Shown one piece after another: positions 41,312 to 51,091 of a DNA stretch of 64,000 bases. The first letter of the stretch is position 1; every line of letters begins with the position of its first letter. The DNA lies in contig NZ_SODV01000001.1 in assembly GCF_004366355.1 (NCBI RefSeq), positions 496,001 to 560,000 on the forward strand, given 5' to 3'. The translations under genes were made by a program, and so were the position numbers. Under the pieces are notes generated by a model. It had not been told where the DNA came from. It made no database searches and saw only the letters and a program-made list of their open reading frames with translations. Source of the stretch: Dinghuibacter silviterrae (GTDB taxonomy: Bacteria; Bacteroidota; Bacteroidia; Chitinophagales; Chitinophagaceae).

Positions 41312-42373
41312 TTATGAGTTTGCCATCTTTTCGGCATTTTCGGCAAACTGCAGCGCATCAATAAATTCCTGGATGTCTCCGTTCATAACATCGTCCAGGT
41401 TATACACCGTCAGGTTGATCCGGTGATCGGTCACCCTTCCCTGCGGATAGTTGTAGGTGCGGATCTTCGCACTCCGGTCCCCGGTACTGACCAGGCTTTT
41501 CCGGTGCCGGGCGATCTCTTCTTCCTGTTTGCGGACCTGTTCTTCATAGAGCTTTGTGCGCATCATCTGCATGGCCTTTTCCCGGTTGCCCAGCTGGGTC
41601 CTTTCCGTCTGGCACATGACCACGGTGCCCGTGGGCACGTGGGTAAGGATCACTTTCGTTTCGACCTTATTGACGTTCTGGCCGCCTGCACCCCCGCTTC
41701 GCGCGGTTTCCATCTTCACATCGCTGTCCTTTAGTTCGAAGTCCACTTCTTCCGCTTCGGGCATGACGGCCACCGTCGCCGCCGAGGTATGCACCCGGCC
41801 GCTCGCCTCCGTGGCAGGAACCCGTTGTACACGATGCACCCCGCTCTCAAATTTTAAGGTACCATACACGTCATCCCCGGTAACCTCGACGTTCACTTCT
41901 TTGTACCCCCCTACCGTACCCTCGGTCTCGCTCAATATGGCGGTCTGGTAACCCCTGCCTTCGCAATACCGGAGGTACATCCGGAGGAGTTCTCCGGCAA
42001 ACAGGGAGGCTTCATCCCCACCGGTGCCCGCCCGGATTTCCAGGACTGCGTTCTTTTCGTCCTGGGGATCCTTGGGGATCAGCATCTGCCGGATCTGGGC
42101 TTCCAGCTTTGTTTTGTTTTCTTCCAGGCCCTCCGTTTCTTCCTTCGCCAGTTCCCGCAACTCTTCATCATCCCCATAAAGGGCTTCCCGGTTAAATTCG
42201 ATGTCCGCTAAGGTCCGCTTGTAGGCCTCGTACGCCTGGACAATCTTCTCCAGGCTACGATATTCCTTGCTCAGCTTGCTAAAACGGGCGTTGTTGCTGA
42301 CCACTTCCGGATTCGTCAGCGCCACCCCGGTATCCTCGAACCTGGCCTTGATGGCTTCCAATTTATCTAACAT
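41312..42373 (-). CDS. prfA: Peptide chain release factor 1
   Basis: 353 residues; recognises UAA and UAG and triggers peptide release. The catalytic GGQ loop ([13 protein letters not shown] near 225) and the codon-recognition tripeptide region (domain 2, about 105-215, [26 protein letters not shown]) identify RF1. No sign of a frameshift as in prfB. The ATG 42371-42373 is followed by the standard N-terminal helix. A TATTTTTG box lies 50 nt upstream; the amidohydrolase gene is divergent. Confidence 0.97.
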   Translation of the reverse strand: MLDKLEAIKARFEDTGVALTNPEVVSNNARFSKLSKEYRSLEKIVQAYEAYKRTLADIEFNREALYGDDEELRELAKEETEGLEENKTKLEAQIRQMLIPKDPQDEKNAVLEIRAGTGGDEASLFAGELLRMYLRYCEGRGYQTAILSETEGTVGGYKEVNVEVTGDDVYGTLKFESGVHRVQRVPATEASGRVHTSAATVAVMPEAEEVDFELKDSDVKMETARSGGAGGQNVNKVETKVILTHVPTGTVVMCQTERTQLGNREKAMQMMRTKLYEEQVRKQEEEIARHRKSLVSTGDRSAKIRTYNYPQGRVTDHRINLTVYNLDDVMNGDIQEFIDALQFAENAEKMANS

Positions 42374-42423
42374 ACCTTTACCCTCGTTTTTCCGCGTACG
42401 GCACTTTTGCGCCGTCCGGGGTG

Positions 42424-42431
42424 CAAAAATA
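42424..42431 (-). promoter_or_regulatory. -7 box for prfA
   Basis: Minus-strand TATTTTTG, exact TAnnTTTG, 50 nt before the prfA start. It overlaps the short leader of the divergent amidohydrolase gene. Confidence 0.4.
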
Positions 42432-42441
42432 ATTAATTGCG

Positions 42442-43635
42442 ATGGGATACTGGAAAATACAAGCCGACGGACTTTTCGACGGGGAACAAATACAAACCGG
42501 TCTCGTCCTGGTCGGCACGGGCGACGGCGAAATCACCGCCCTCGTCCCATTGGAGGAGGCGGGAGAAGACGTACAACGCCTGCCGGGTATTCTCAGCCCC
42601 GGTTTTGTCAACACCCATTGTCACCTGGAGCTGTCCCACATGGCCGGGGTCATCCCGGAAGGAACCGGTATGGTGGACTTCCTGCTACAGGTCATGGGAC
42701 GGCGAGGCGATGGGGCTTTGGACCCATTGGAGGCCGCGCGCCAGGCCGACCGGCGGATGTACGACGAGGGCATCGTTGCCGTAGGCGACATCTCCAACAA
42801 CATCAGCACCCTCCCCCTCAAAGCCGGCAGTTCCTTGTATTACCACACCTTCGTGGAAGTCATGGGCTTCCTCCCCGCCTCCGCCGACGCCCGCCTGGCC
42901 CAGGCCCGGCAAGTATACGACGCCGCCGTCAGGGTCATGGGACCGGGGACGGCCAGCCTGGTGCCGCACGCGCCGTATTCCGTCTCGAAGCCGCTTTTCG
43001 AGGCGATCAACCGCACCTGCGCAGGCTCCCGCGCGCCCCTCTCCATCCACAACCAGGAAAGCGAACCCGAAAACGAATTTTACCGGACCGCCACCGGCGA
43101 CTTCCTCCGGCTCTACGCCGCCCTTGGCCAAAACCTCGACTTCTTCACCCCTTACGGTAAGGACAGCCTGGAAACTTATCTCCCCTGGCTCGACACGCCC
43201 TCCAACATCCTGCTGGTTCACAACGTGACCAGCCACGCAGCGGGCGTCCGGCAAGCCCAACACCTGGCGGCATCAAGGCATCAATCGCTTTTCTGGTGTC
43301 TTTGCCCCGGCGCCAACCAGTATATCCAGCGTGCAATGCCACCGGTCGACGTACTCCGGCAGGCGGGCTGTACCCTCACCCTGGGCACGGACAGCCTGGC
43401 GTCCAACCACCAGTTGAGCATCCTCCACGAGATGCGCCTCCTGCAGGAACATGTTCCCGGCCTGTCCCTGGAAGAGCTGCTCCGGTGGGCCACCGTCAAT
43501 GGCGCCAGGGCGCTGGGTATCGACCATCTTTACGGCCGCTTTGCCCCGGGGACCCGGCCCGGCGTCCTCCTGCTCGACGCGCTGGAAGGACAGCGGATCA
43601 CAGCAGGGGCGAAGGTCGTCCGGCTCCGGTCTTAG
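42442..43635 (+). CDS. Amidohydrolase of the ATZ/TRZ type, possibly aminofutalosine deaminase-like
   Basis: 397 residues. Metal ligands of the amidohydrolase barrel are visible: [15 protein letters not shown] near 54 (HxH), the histidine of [13 protein letters not shown] near 198, a later histidine LLVHNVTSH near 250 and the aspartate in [14 protein letters not shown] near 312. This subgroup contains guanine, S-adenosylhomocysteine and aminofutalosine deaminases; the HCHLELSHM form resembles enzymes I associate with MqnX of the futalosine menaquinone route. That is tentative. No other mqn gene is in the window. Divergent from prfA, and its stop overlaps that of the convergent lipoprotein gene. 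Confidence 0.85.
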   Translation: MGYWKIQADGLFDGEQIQTGLVLVGTGDGEITALVPLEEAGEDVQRLPGILSPGFVNTHCHLELSHMAGVIPEGTGMVDFLLQVMGRRGDGALDPLEAARQADRRMYDEGIVAVGDISNNISTLPLKAGSSLYYHTFVEVMGFLPASADARLAQARQVYDAAVRVMGPGTASLVPHAPYSVSKPLFEAINRTCAGSRAPLSIHNQESEPENEFYRTATGDFLRLYAALGQNLDFFTPYGKDSLETYLPWLDTPSNILLVHNVTSHAAGVRQAQHLAASRHQSLFWCLCPGANQYIQRAMPPVDVLRQAGCTLTLGTDSLASNHQLSILHEMRLLQEHVPGLSLEELLRWATVNGARALGIDHLYGRFAPGTRPGVLLLDALEGQRITAGAKVVRLRS

Positions 43636-44390
43636 TAATAGGTGAATCGTATGTCACACTTCGGATGATGGCTACCGTTGTCGTATAGCCGTGTGATCTT
43701 TAGACTGGTATCCAGATCACAGGCGAAATGATAACCAGCCTGTCCGTCCGGAAAGCCGGCGTTGCCGGGTGACACGATATTTAAAACGGTCACACCCCTG
43801 TTAGACAGCCAGTTTGGGTAACAGCCGCCAGCCATTTCATAAAGGAGGAGCCTCACAGCTGCATTGGGAATATAGTACGCCGGGTTGGCACCGATGGATA
43901 ATTCCATGTCCTTCCTATAATCCGGGGTCAAAATAACGAGGAGATTTCCGTTGTTCTTCGATACCAGTGTATCGCCTGTTTTTGAAGCCCCGGCGATCAG
44001 AATGCTGTCTCCCGAATAACGATAGTAAACCCATGGGCCGCCGGGGAACGTCGTGTCTTTGATGATCCTGTTCTGTGCGTCATACGACAACCTGTGTATC
44101 ACCGGGCCTTTTTTCTGCGGGTTATTCAGGGCGTAGGAGACGAGGCTGTCGCTGTTCCCTGCATAAGAGAAGTCGGCGGTCACCGTTTCGTTTCCGATCC
44201 GGCAAAAGCGGACCAGCCTGTGCAGGCTGTCATAGGCGAGGGAATCCGTTTGCGTCCGGTTACCAAAAGTACATTGTATGGTGGCCAGATAGCCGCTATT
44301 CCGGTCGGCGGGGTTACGGCTCCGGGTATTGCATGCAAGGACGAGAGAGACGGACAAGAGGGTAATGAGCGGGGTTCGTGGGCTAAGCAT
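43632..44390 (-). CDS. Lipoprotein of unknown function
   Basis: 252 residues; lipobox LVLACN at about residue 17-22 after a short signal. The mature part is beta-rich with a segment LAYDSLHRLVRFCRIG and YDAQNRIIKDTTFPGGPWVYYRYSGDSI that resembles YD/RHS-like strands seen in Bacteroidota DUF4595-type lipoproteins. Three further cysteines occur in the mature protein. No catalytic motif recognised. Stop overlaps that of the amidohydrolase by 4 nt. Confidence 0.7.
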   Translation of the reverse strand: MLSPRTPLITLLSVSLVLACNTRSRNPADRNSGYLATIQCTFGNRTQTDSLAYDSLHRLVRFCRIGNETVTADFSYAGNSDSLVSYALNNPQKKGPVIHRLSYDAQNRIIKDTTFPGGPWVYYRYSGDSILIAGASKTGDTLVSKNNGNLLVILTPDYRKDMELSIGANPAYYIPNAAVRLLLYEMAGGCYPNWLSNRGVTVLNIVSPGNAGFPDGQAGYHFACDLDTSLKITRLYDNGSHHPKCDIRFTYY

Positions 44391-44432
44391 CGAGGGTAAT
44401 TTGATGAGGGAAAAATAGTGTTTCTTTGCCAG

Positions 44433-45368
44433 ATGCGAGCCATCATCCTAAAAGGTTTCGGAGGAATCGACCAGATGTCTTACACCGAACTCCCCCTCCC
44501 TGCCCTGTCGGAAGGAGAAGTCCTCGTGGAAGTACGCGCCATCAGCATCAATCCCGTGGATGTAAAAACCAGGGCCGGCAAAGGAATGGCCGGTCGTCTG
44601 AAGACAGAAGACCCCATTATCCTCGGGTGGGATATTTCCGGAACGGTGCGGGAATCAACCTCCGGCAAGTTCAAAACAGGTGACGAGGTCTTCGGGATGA
44701 TCCGTTTCCCAGGGCATGGAAAGGCCTACGCCGGTTTTGTCACCGCCCCGGCCGATCACCTCGCGCTAAAACCCGCGGGCATCAGCCACAACGAAGCCGC
44801 CGCCGCGAGCCTCGCCGCACTAACCGCCTGGCATGCGTTCGTCCACCAGACCCGGATCACGCCCGGCCAAAGGGTCCTGGTACACGCGGCCGCCGGAGGC
44901 GTCGGACATTTTGCCGTTCAAATGGCCAAATACCTGGGGGCTTATGTGATCGGAACCGCCTCCGCCGCCAACCGCGACTTTGTGCTGGGGCTGGGCGCGG
45001 ATGAACACGTCGATTACAAAAGCGGTCGTCTTGAAGACGCGGTAAATGATGTGGACCTGGTCCTGGATACCATCGGCGGGGACAATATCGACAAATCGCT
45101 TCCCGTCATCAAAAACGGCGGAACCATCATTAGTATTCCTTCCGGTCTGAATGAACACGTCGCCGAAAAGGCGAAAGCAAAGGGTGTCCATGGGTTTTCC
45201 TTCCTGGTTCAATCCAACGGGGAAGACATGCAACAGGTTGCGAGGCTGTTGGAAAGCGGGGCGGTAAAATCCTTCGTATCGCAAGTTTTCCCCTTTGTAG
45301 AAATGGGCGCCGCACACCTTCAGATCGAAAGCGGCCGCACCCGGGGGAAGATCGCGATCGAGATCTAG
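44433..45368 (+). CDS. NADP-dependent quinone-oxidoreductase-like MDR enzyme
   Basis: About 311 residues, a zinc-independent medium-chain reductase (zeta-crystallin group). N-terminal GroES-like domain (VRAISINPVDVKTRAGKG), then Rossmann domain with VLVHAAAGGVGHFAVQMAKYLGAYVIGT near 150-175. Catalytic zinc ligands are absent, as expected. It probably reduces quinones or enones with NADPH. The ATG 44433 is preferred to a GTG five codons earlier because family proteins begin with MRAIILKGFGG. A near-consensus box TTTCTTTG lies four bases upstream. Confidence 0.9.
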   Translation: MRAIILKGFGGIDQMSYTELPLPALSEGEVLVEVRAISINPVDVKTRAGKGMAGRLKTEDPIILGWDISGTVRESTSGKFKTGDEVFGMIRFPGHGKAYAGFVTAPADHLALKPAGISHNEAAAASLAALTAWHAFVHQTRITPGQRVLVHAAAGGVGHFAVQMAKYLGAYVIGTASAANRDFVLGLGADEHVDYKSGRLEDAVNDVDLVLDTIGGDNIDKSLPVIKNGGTIISIPSGLNEHVAEKAKAKGVHGFSFLVQSNGEDMQQVARLLESGAVKSFVSQVFPFVEMGAAHLQIESGRTRGKIAIEI

Positions 45369-45409
45369 CGCACGCGGCGCGTGGCGAACCCGCGGCCCGC
45401 GCGGCACCA

Positions 45410-46144
45410 CTATCCTAAAATATCCTGCAACACCGGAAGTGACCTCAACTTCCCGAAGTCGGGCACGTGGAGGGCGTAAAAGGTTTGGTAGCCTTCGAGC
45501 AAGCTGCGACGCAATTCGCGGTTGAGGCGGATGGCCCTCAGGTCATCCACGGTCTCCGCATCCATCAGCAGCGACGTCGCTTCCGCGAGGTATCCGTCCA
45601 GGACATGCAGATGACCCGGCTGCTCGGCCTCGTACACGCCTTCCTGAAGATTCAGGACAGGGGTGGCGGCGGAATATTGCCCGCCGATGCGGAACCCGAG
45701 GTGGGCCGCCAGGGCCAGGGTGAAGTGCAGCGCATAATTGGCCGCCGTCCCGTCATCCGCGGCATCCAGGCGCAACAGGGAAGACTCGACAAAAGCGTAG
45801 AGGTCGGGGTTGGACTCGGGTTGCTTGAGACATTTTTGCAATAGCTCCATCATATAGATGACGAGGGTATTTTTGACAACCCCGGCGTATACTTCCCGGT
45901 AGACGTATCCCCATTTAAACTCCTTGATGCGGTGCAGGTTCTTTTGGTCTTGATGATACACCACCATGTCGAGGATAGCAGCCGGCTGGAACATACCCGC
46001 GCGCGTACCCCCTTTTTTTTCCGTCCTTACACCACTCACGATATATGACTGGATGCCGAACAATTCGGTATACATCGAGACGATCAGGCTCGTATCGCCG
46101 TACTTGACGGCCCTCAATACTATACCCCTCGTCGAATGGATCAT
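45410..46144 (-). CDS. recO: DNA repair protein RecO
   Basis: 244 residues. The N-terminal OB fold (IVLRAVKYGDTSLIVSMYTELFGIQSYIVSGVR) and the helical C-terminal domain are in the expected order; it loads RecA with RecR onto SSB-coated DNA. The zinc-binding cysteines present in some RecO proteins are missing here. Its start overlaps the porZ stop by 4 nt (46141-46144), so it is expressed with porZ. Confidence 0.92.
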   Translation of the reverse strand: MIHSTRGIVLRAVKYGDTSLIVSMYTELFGIQSYIVSGVRTEKKGGTRAGMFQPAAILDMVVYHQDQKNLHRIKEFKWGYVYREVYAGVVKNTLVIYMMELLQKCLKQPESNPDLYAFVESSLLRLDAADDGTAANYALHFTLALAAHLGFRIGGQYSAATPVLNLQEGVYEAEQPGHLHVLDGYLAEATSLLMDAETVDDLRAIRLNRELRRSLLEGYQTFYALHVPDFGKLRSLPVLQDILG

Positions 46145-48339
46145 CGGATAATTGCAATTTTAGCGGCGACGCGTTCCTGGTCTTGCCTGGAAGCGATAAG
46201 GACAAGGTAAACCCCCGTAGCCACCCTTTGTCCATTGTGATCGTTCCCGTTCCAAACCGCCTGCCCGCCCAACGCCACGGTTTGGTACACCAGCCGGCCG
46301 CTCAGTTCGGCGATCTTGACAACGGCGCCGTCCGGTACACCGCGGATGGCGATGGTCCCCGTATATCCGGGGGGGACGGGATTGGGGAAAACCAGCAGGC
46401 TCCCCTGGGTCTGGCTGGCGTCCGTGGCACTTCCGCGGAAGGAACACATCCCTGCGGGCGTGCTGAAAAAAACCTCCCCCGTTTTCCCGTCTATGCCGAT
46501 GGCATTGACCGTATCGTTAAACAACGGGCTGTTGGCTGTATTGTACGTCGCAATGACCTGTTCTCCGTCTTCGGAAATAAGCCAGGCCCCCGAGGGCGTA
46601 CCCACCCATTTCCGGTCGGCCCCATCCACGGCCATACACAAGACCTCTTGTCCCTGGAAAAGGTAGCCCGCAAAGGCATCCTGCTGGACCACGGGCAGGG
46701 TCACGTCACACCCGCCGGAAAAGATCGAGGCTCCGCACTCCACCACGCCTATGCCGTTGTTGGTCCCGATCCATACCAGGCCTTGTTTGTCCGTGATGAT
46801 GCTGTTCACGGTAGCATCGGGCAGGTTCCCCTGACCGCTGCCGGTGAGGTAGGGCTTCCACTGCTGGGTGGCCGGGTTGAAACAAAGCGCCCCGTTACCG
46901 GGCGGCGCCTTTATCCAAAGATACCCGTAGTCGTCGGCGATGACTTGTCCCAACTGGTTACCGGGTATGACCACCGGCAGGTTGAAGGAGGCGGCCGACC
47001 CATCGGGACGGTATTCGGTCAGGGGTTGGAGCGCACCGCCATTCACTACCCAAAGGTTGCCCTGGAGGTCGAAGGTCAGCCCCGTAACCGGTGCGCCTCC
47101 TGCGCGCAGAGCGTTCCCCGACACGCGGATAAGCCCGCCCGTCGAAGCGCCCGCAAAAACGGTGTCTCCCCTTGGATCCACGGCAATGGTTCCTACATTC
47201 CGCACGCCTGTGAGCAGGGGTTGGGTGATACTGTTATAGTCCGTCCAAATGTTATCGGCAAAATGATAAAACCCACTTGTATCGGAGGAGGTTCCTCCAC
47301 CCGCCACCCAAAGCCCGCTCCCGGCATCCACCATTTGTCCGTCGAGCGGCCCGTCCGGTGAGTTTGGCACGAGGGGGACAAGGGTCGTACCGTTCCATTC
47401 CTGGAGCCCCCGTTGGGCATCGGCGATCCAAAGCCCGGCGTCGCCTTGCAAAACGGCCCTTGGATCGACCAGCAAACCCGGCACCGTCAACGTCTTTGTT
47501 ACCCCGCCCGCGTCGCTCCACCAAAGGATACGGCCGGTCGTGCCCGTGGGATCCTGTTCGCTGATCACCAGGCTGTCCCCTGCCACCTGGATACCGCTGA
47601 TGTTCCAGCCATCGTTATACCCGGTACTCCAGGAACCCCCGATGGAAACGAAAAGAGAATCTCCCCGGAGGACATAGACCTTCCCGTTACCGCTGACCAC
47701 CGCCTGGCAGGACAGCACGTCCATGTTTGCATCCCCGGTGGGCTGTTGCCAGTTGTTAAAGTCCTCCAGGTTGGGCGTCGTCCGGAGGGCTTTCCGGAGA
47801 CCCGAACCCGTGGCGGCATACCAATACAACGAATCCGACGCCACGCCAAAAACCGGTACCTGGCTACCCCCCGGGCCAATGACATAAGTGGCCTGGACCT
47901 GCGCCTCGTCTATCCCTACCACCACGATCCCCAAACCGGTGGACAGGTAGGCATTGTCTCCGGCTACAAAGACACCATGAATCGTCTTGTCCCCTGAAAC
48001 GGGTGATATTTCCAGGTCGGGTACCTCCGTGATGGACGCACCGGAAAGGATATCCACGTCACTGTTGTTATATCCGATGACAAGGACGCCCTGACCCGAC
48101 CCTATCGCGCTGATCCCTATGCTGTGCAGGCCGTTGATGGTCGAATAACGCGTGATCGCGTTATCCTCCCCCGACACATTAAAGACCGAGGAAGGGGTGG
48201 CCACAAAAAAATCGTTCGGGCTGCCCGCTATGGCCCGGGCGTGGTGATAGGACAGGTGCTCCCTCCACGCCCCTATGGGGGGCAACTGGGCAAGACCGAA
48301 AACCGGCAGGAAGACCAGGCACAAAAAAGCAGCACGCAT
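46141..48339 (-). CDS. porZ: Type IX secretion component PorZ-like (two-component-regulator propeller plus sorting domain)
   Basis: 732 residues with a signal peptide (MRAAFLCLVFLPVFGLAQ). It begins with the PorZ-type motif PIGAWREHLSYHHARAIAGS and carries many propeller repeats (DKQGLVWIGTNNGIGV). The last 80 residues (LLVFPNPVPPGYTGTIAIRG.. to the end) form a type A sorting domain. PorZ belongs to the cell-surface attachment complex that fixes type IX substrates to anionic lipopolysaccharide. The gene overlaps recO by 4 nt. A TATTTTTG box four bases before the ATG suggests a leaderless mRNA. Confidence 0.85.
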   Translation of the reverse strand: MRAAFLCLVFLPVFGLAQLPPIGAWREHLSYHHARAIAGSPNDFFVATPSSVFNVSGEDNAITRYSTINGLHSIGISAIGSGQGVLVIGYNNSDVDILSGASITEVPDLEISPVSGDKTIHGVFVAGDNAYLSTGLGIVVVGIDEAQVQATYVIGPGGSQVPVFGVASDSLYWYAATGSGLRKALRTTPNLEDFNNWQQPTGDANMDVLSCQAVVSGNGKVYVLRGDSLFVSIGGSWSTGYNDGWNISGIQVAGDSLVISEQDPTGTTGRILWWSDAGGVTKTLTVPGLLVDPRAVLQGDAGLWIADAQRGLQEWNGTTLVPLVPNSPDGPLDGQMVDAGSGLWVAGGGTSSDTSGFYHFADNIWTDYNSITQPLLTGVRNVGTIAVDPRGDTVFAGASTGGLIRVSGNALRAGGAPVTGLTFDLQGNLWVVNGGALQPLTEYRPDGSAASFNLPVVIPGNQLGQVIADDYGYLWIKAPPGNGALCFNPATQQWKPYLTGSGQGNLPDATVNSIITDKQGLVWIGTNNGIGVVECGASIFSGGCDVTLPVVQQDAFAGYLFQGQEVLCMAVDGADRKWVGTPSGAWLISEDGEQVIATYNTANSPLFNDTVNAIGIDGKTGEVFFSTPAGMCSFRGSATDASQTQGSLLVFPNPVPPGYTGTIAIRGVPDGAVVKIAELSGRLVYQTVALGGQAVWNGNDHNGQRVATGVYLVLIASRQDQERVAAKIAIIR

Positions 48340-48343
48340 CCGT

Positions 48344-48351
48344 CAAAAATA
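48344..48351 (-). promoter_or_regulatory. -7 box for porZ
   Basis: Minus-strand TATTTTTG, exact TAnnTTTG, four bases before the porZ ATG. Confidence 0.45.
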
Positions 48352-48394
48352 GGCCAATCACCCGGTTTAAAAATTTTGCCTTAGCTTGCGGCCC

Positions 48395-50725
48395 ATGTGG
48401 ACCTACCTGGCAAAATGGGTACTGAAATTCCGGCTACCCTTGTTGATACTGACCGGCCTTATCACGGTATTGATGGGATACTTCGCCAGCCGCCTTCAGT
48501 TGAGCTATGAATTTTCAAAGTCCATCCCCACCGATCACCCCAAGTACCAGGAATACCAGGAATTCCGAAAGGAATTCGGGGACGACGGAGAGCTGCTCGT
48601 GGTGGGGCTGCAAACCGACCATTTTTATACCCTTCCCGTTTTTAAGGCCTACACCGCGCTCCAGCAACGGCTGAAACACATCAAGGGGGTGGAATCCATC
48701 CTCAGCGTACCCGGTGCCGTCAACCTTGTCAAGGATACGGTGACATCCACCCTCAAGGTACAAACCCTTTTCCCCGCCGGTCTGAACGACCAGGCCACCC
48801 TTGACAGCGCCCACAGGGCCTTTGAAAAACTGCCCATATACAAAGGATTGCTCTATAACCCGGACACGCACGCCTACCTGATGGCCGTGAGCCTGAACAA
48901 AAAGCTCGTCAATTCCCCCGCCCGGACCCCGCTGATCAACGCCATCCTGGATACCCTGCACGGCTTTGAGCAAAGCACCCAACTCCCGCTTTCCGTCAGT
49001 GGGCTGCCGCTTATCCGCACCCTCATGAGCAACCGGGTCCAGCACGAAATGCAATGGTTCCTCCTGGGATCGATCCTGCTCATGGCCGTCATCCTGCTGC
49101 TCTTTTTCCGGTCCTTAAGCGCAATGGGCATCTCCCTCGTCGTGGCCATCATGGGTGTCCTTTGGAGCATGGGTACCACCGAGCTCATGGGGTACAAGAT
49201 CACCCTGCTTACGGCGCTGATGCCCCCGCTGATCGTCGTGATCGGCGTCCCCAATTGTATTTACTTCCTCAACAAGTACCATTCAGAGTACCTTAAGGGT
49301 GTCGGCAAACAGCAGGCGCTCGTGGCCATGATCAGCCGTATGGGTATCGTCACGTTTATGTGCAACCTGTCCGCGGCCATCGGCTTTGCTGTCTTCGCCC
49401 TGACCAAAAGCCCGGTGCTGAAGGAATTTGGTGTCGTGGCCGGGATCAACATCATGGCCTTGTTCGTGGTCTCTTTTTGTATCCTTCCCCCGTTGTTGAG
49501 CTACCTGCCCGAGCCAAAGCCAAAGCACACCCGCTACATCGAAAACGCCACCCTCCAGTCCTTCCTGGAAAGGATCGAGCGTTGGGTATTTCTCCACCGG
49601 AAAGCTGTCTTTACCGGAACAGCGCTTATCCTGGTGGTGGCTGTCGCAGGTCTTTTCCGTCTGAAGTCGGTGGGGTATATCGTTGACGACCTCCCCAAAG
49701 ACGACAAGATCTACACGGACCTTAAATTTTTCGAGAAGAATTTTCACGGCGTCATGCCGCTGGAGATCGTCGTGGATACCAAAAAGCGGAATGGCCTTTC
49801 AGGCATGAAGGCGCTCCGGGTGTATGCGCGAATCGACTCGCTTTCCCAGACGATCGCCTCTTTCCCGGAGACCGGCCGTCCGTTGTCCGTGGTGGAAGCG
49901 TTGAAATTCGTCAAGCAGGCATTTTATGACGGGGACAGCGCTTACTACGCCCTTCCCAACGAATTCGACGGTGCTTTCCTTGCCGATTATCTTTCCCCCA
50001 AAAGCACGGCAGCCGCCGGCGGTGGCACCCTTGGCCGTTTGCTCCACTCCTTTATCGACACTGCCAGGGAGCGTACGCGTCTCAGCGTGAACATGGCCGA
50101 CGTAGGGACGGAAAGACTCCCCGTGCTCCTGGATACCTTTCAAAAGCGCGCGACCCAACTGTTCGACACCGCACATTATCACGTCACCTTCACCGGGTCG
50201 AGCGTCACGTTTCAGGTCGGCAGCAGCTTTATCATCAATGGACTCAAAGAAAGTATCGCCTGGGCATTCCTGTTGATCGCGCTTTGTATGCTGTACCTGT
50301 TCCGGTCCATCCGCATCCTTTTGTGTTCCCTGATCCCCAACATCATTCCCCTTGTCATTACCGCAGGGATCATGGGCTGGGCCGGGGTTGCTTTAAAGCC
50401 CAGCACCGTTCTGATATTCAGTGTGGCGCTCGGGATTGCCATCGACGTCACCATCCGGTTCCTGGTCAACTATAAACAGGAATTGCCTACGCACAACGGG
50501 GACGTGGAGGAAACGGTCCGCCAGACCATCCGGCACACCGGGATCAGCATCATCTATACTTCTCTTGTGCTTATTGCCGGTTTCGTCATCTTCTGTTTTA
50601 GCAACTTCGGTGGGACAAAGTCGTTGGGTTGGCTGACCTCTCTCACGCTGCTGGTCGCCATGGTGACCAACCTTGTTCTCCTGCCTGTGCTCCTGGTCGT
50701 CACACAGCCGAAACGCCGGGGTTAA
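48395..50725 (+). CDS. MMPL/RND-superfamily transporter
   Basis: About 776 residues with two repeats of the RND sterol-sensing-like fold: helix, periplasmic loop, five helices (TM4 segment GISLVVAIMGVLWSMGTTELMG near 245). The second half repeats this (ITAGIMGWAGVALKPSTVLIFSVALGIAIDVTIRFLVNY near 660-695). It lacks the adaptor partner of classical efflux pumps and matches the MMPL/hopanoid-transporter type, likely exporting lipids or hydrophobic molecules. The ATG 48395 is chosen over a TTG three codons earlier. It stands alone and ends at the 366-nt convergent gap. Confidence 0.88.
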   Translation: MWTYLAKWVLKFRLPLLILTGLITVLMGYFASRLQLSYEFSKSIPTDHPKYQEYQEFRKEFGDDGELLVVGLQTDHFYTLPVFKAYTALQQRLKHIKGVESILSVPGAVNLVKDTVTSTLKVQTLFPAGLNDQATLDSAHRAFEKLPIYKGLLYNPDTHAYLMAVSLNKKLVNSPARTPLINAILDTLHGFEQSTQLPLSVSGLPLIRTLMSNRVQHEMQWFLLGSILLMAVILLLFFRSLSAMGISLVVAIMGVLWSMGTTELMGYKITLLTALMPPLIVVIGVPNCIYFLNKYHSEYLKGVGKQQALVAMISRMGIVTFMCNLSAAIGFAVFALTKSPVLKEFGVVAGINIMALFVVSFCILPPLLSYLPEPKPKHTRYIENATLQSFLERIERWVFLHRKAVFTGTALILVVAVAGLFRLKSVGYIVDDLPKDDKIYTDLKFFEKNFHGVMPLEIVVDTKKRNGLSGMKALRVYARIDSLSQTIASFPETGRPLSVVEALKFVKQAFYDGDSAYYALPNEFDGAFLADYLSPKSTAAAGGGTLGRLLHSFIDTARERTRLSVNMADVGTERLPVLLDTFQKRATQLFDTAHYHVTFTGSSVTFQVGSSFIINGLKESIAWAFLLIALCMLYLFRSIRILLCSLIPNIIPLVITAGIMGWAGVALKPSTVLIFSVALGIAIDVTIRFLVNYKQELPTHNGDVEETVRQTIRHTGISIIYTSLVLIAGFVIFCFSNFGGTKSLGWLTSLTLLVAMVTNLVLLPVLLVVTQPKRRG

Positions 50726-51053
50726 GGGGCCGCCGCCCGAAGGGCGAACGTCCATATCGTCAGGTATACGAACGCATAAGCTATTGGCGTTCAGACCAAA
50801 TATGGTTCTATAATTTTATTTGTTCCGCTGTCTTTTTCTGATTACTTTTACACCGCCGTTAACAACCAAATAACATTTCCGGTATCATACCCGTTTGGGT
50901 CCCCGGAAATCAGTAGCCAAATATCCTCGTCTTAAAACCCGCAATCATTCCGCTGACAGAAGAACCTGACGGTTTGTCGTTACAAAAGGCAACCGGGCGA
51001 TATAATATCTTTTGCAGGCGTCAAGCCTGGCGCTAACCTGTGTATAAACACCG
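50726..51053. other. Convergent intergenic gap without a recognised gene
   Basis: 328 nt between the MMPL gene and the terminator of the gatB-tlpA unit. It is more AT-rich than its surroundings. I see a small hairpin (CAGGC/GCCTG, 51015-51029) and a TATAATATCTTTTG stretch at 51001-51014 that misses the TAnnTTTG consensus by one base. There is no open frame worth calling and no repeat copy. Confidence 0.4.
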
Positions 51054-51090
51054 AAAAAAAGGGGCCGCATGTGCGGCCCCTACCTTTTTT
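51054..51090. terminator. Bidirectional terminator after tlpA
   Basis: AGGGGCCGCA (51060-51069) pairs with TGCGGCCCCT (51072-51081), seven A on the left and a T-run on the right. Leftward it is an excellent terminator for the tlpA gene that ends at 51092. Confidence 0.8.
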
Positions 51091-51091
51091 A

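Noticed and set aside
45369-45409. GC-rich inverted sequences between the oxidoreductase and recO
   Set aside because: Only 41 nt, stems of six bases or fewer, no T-run.
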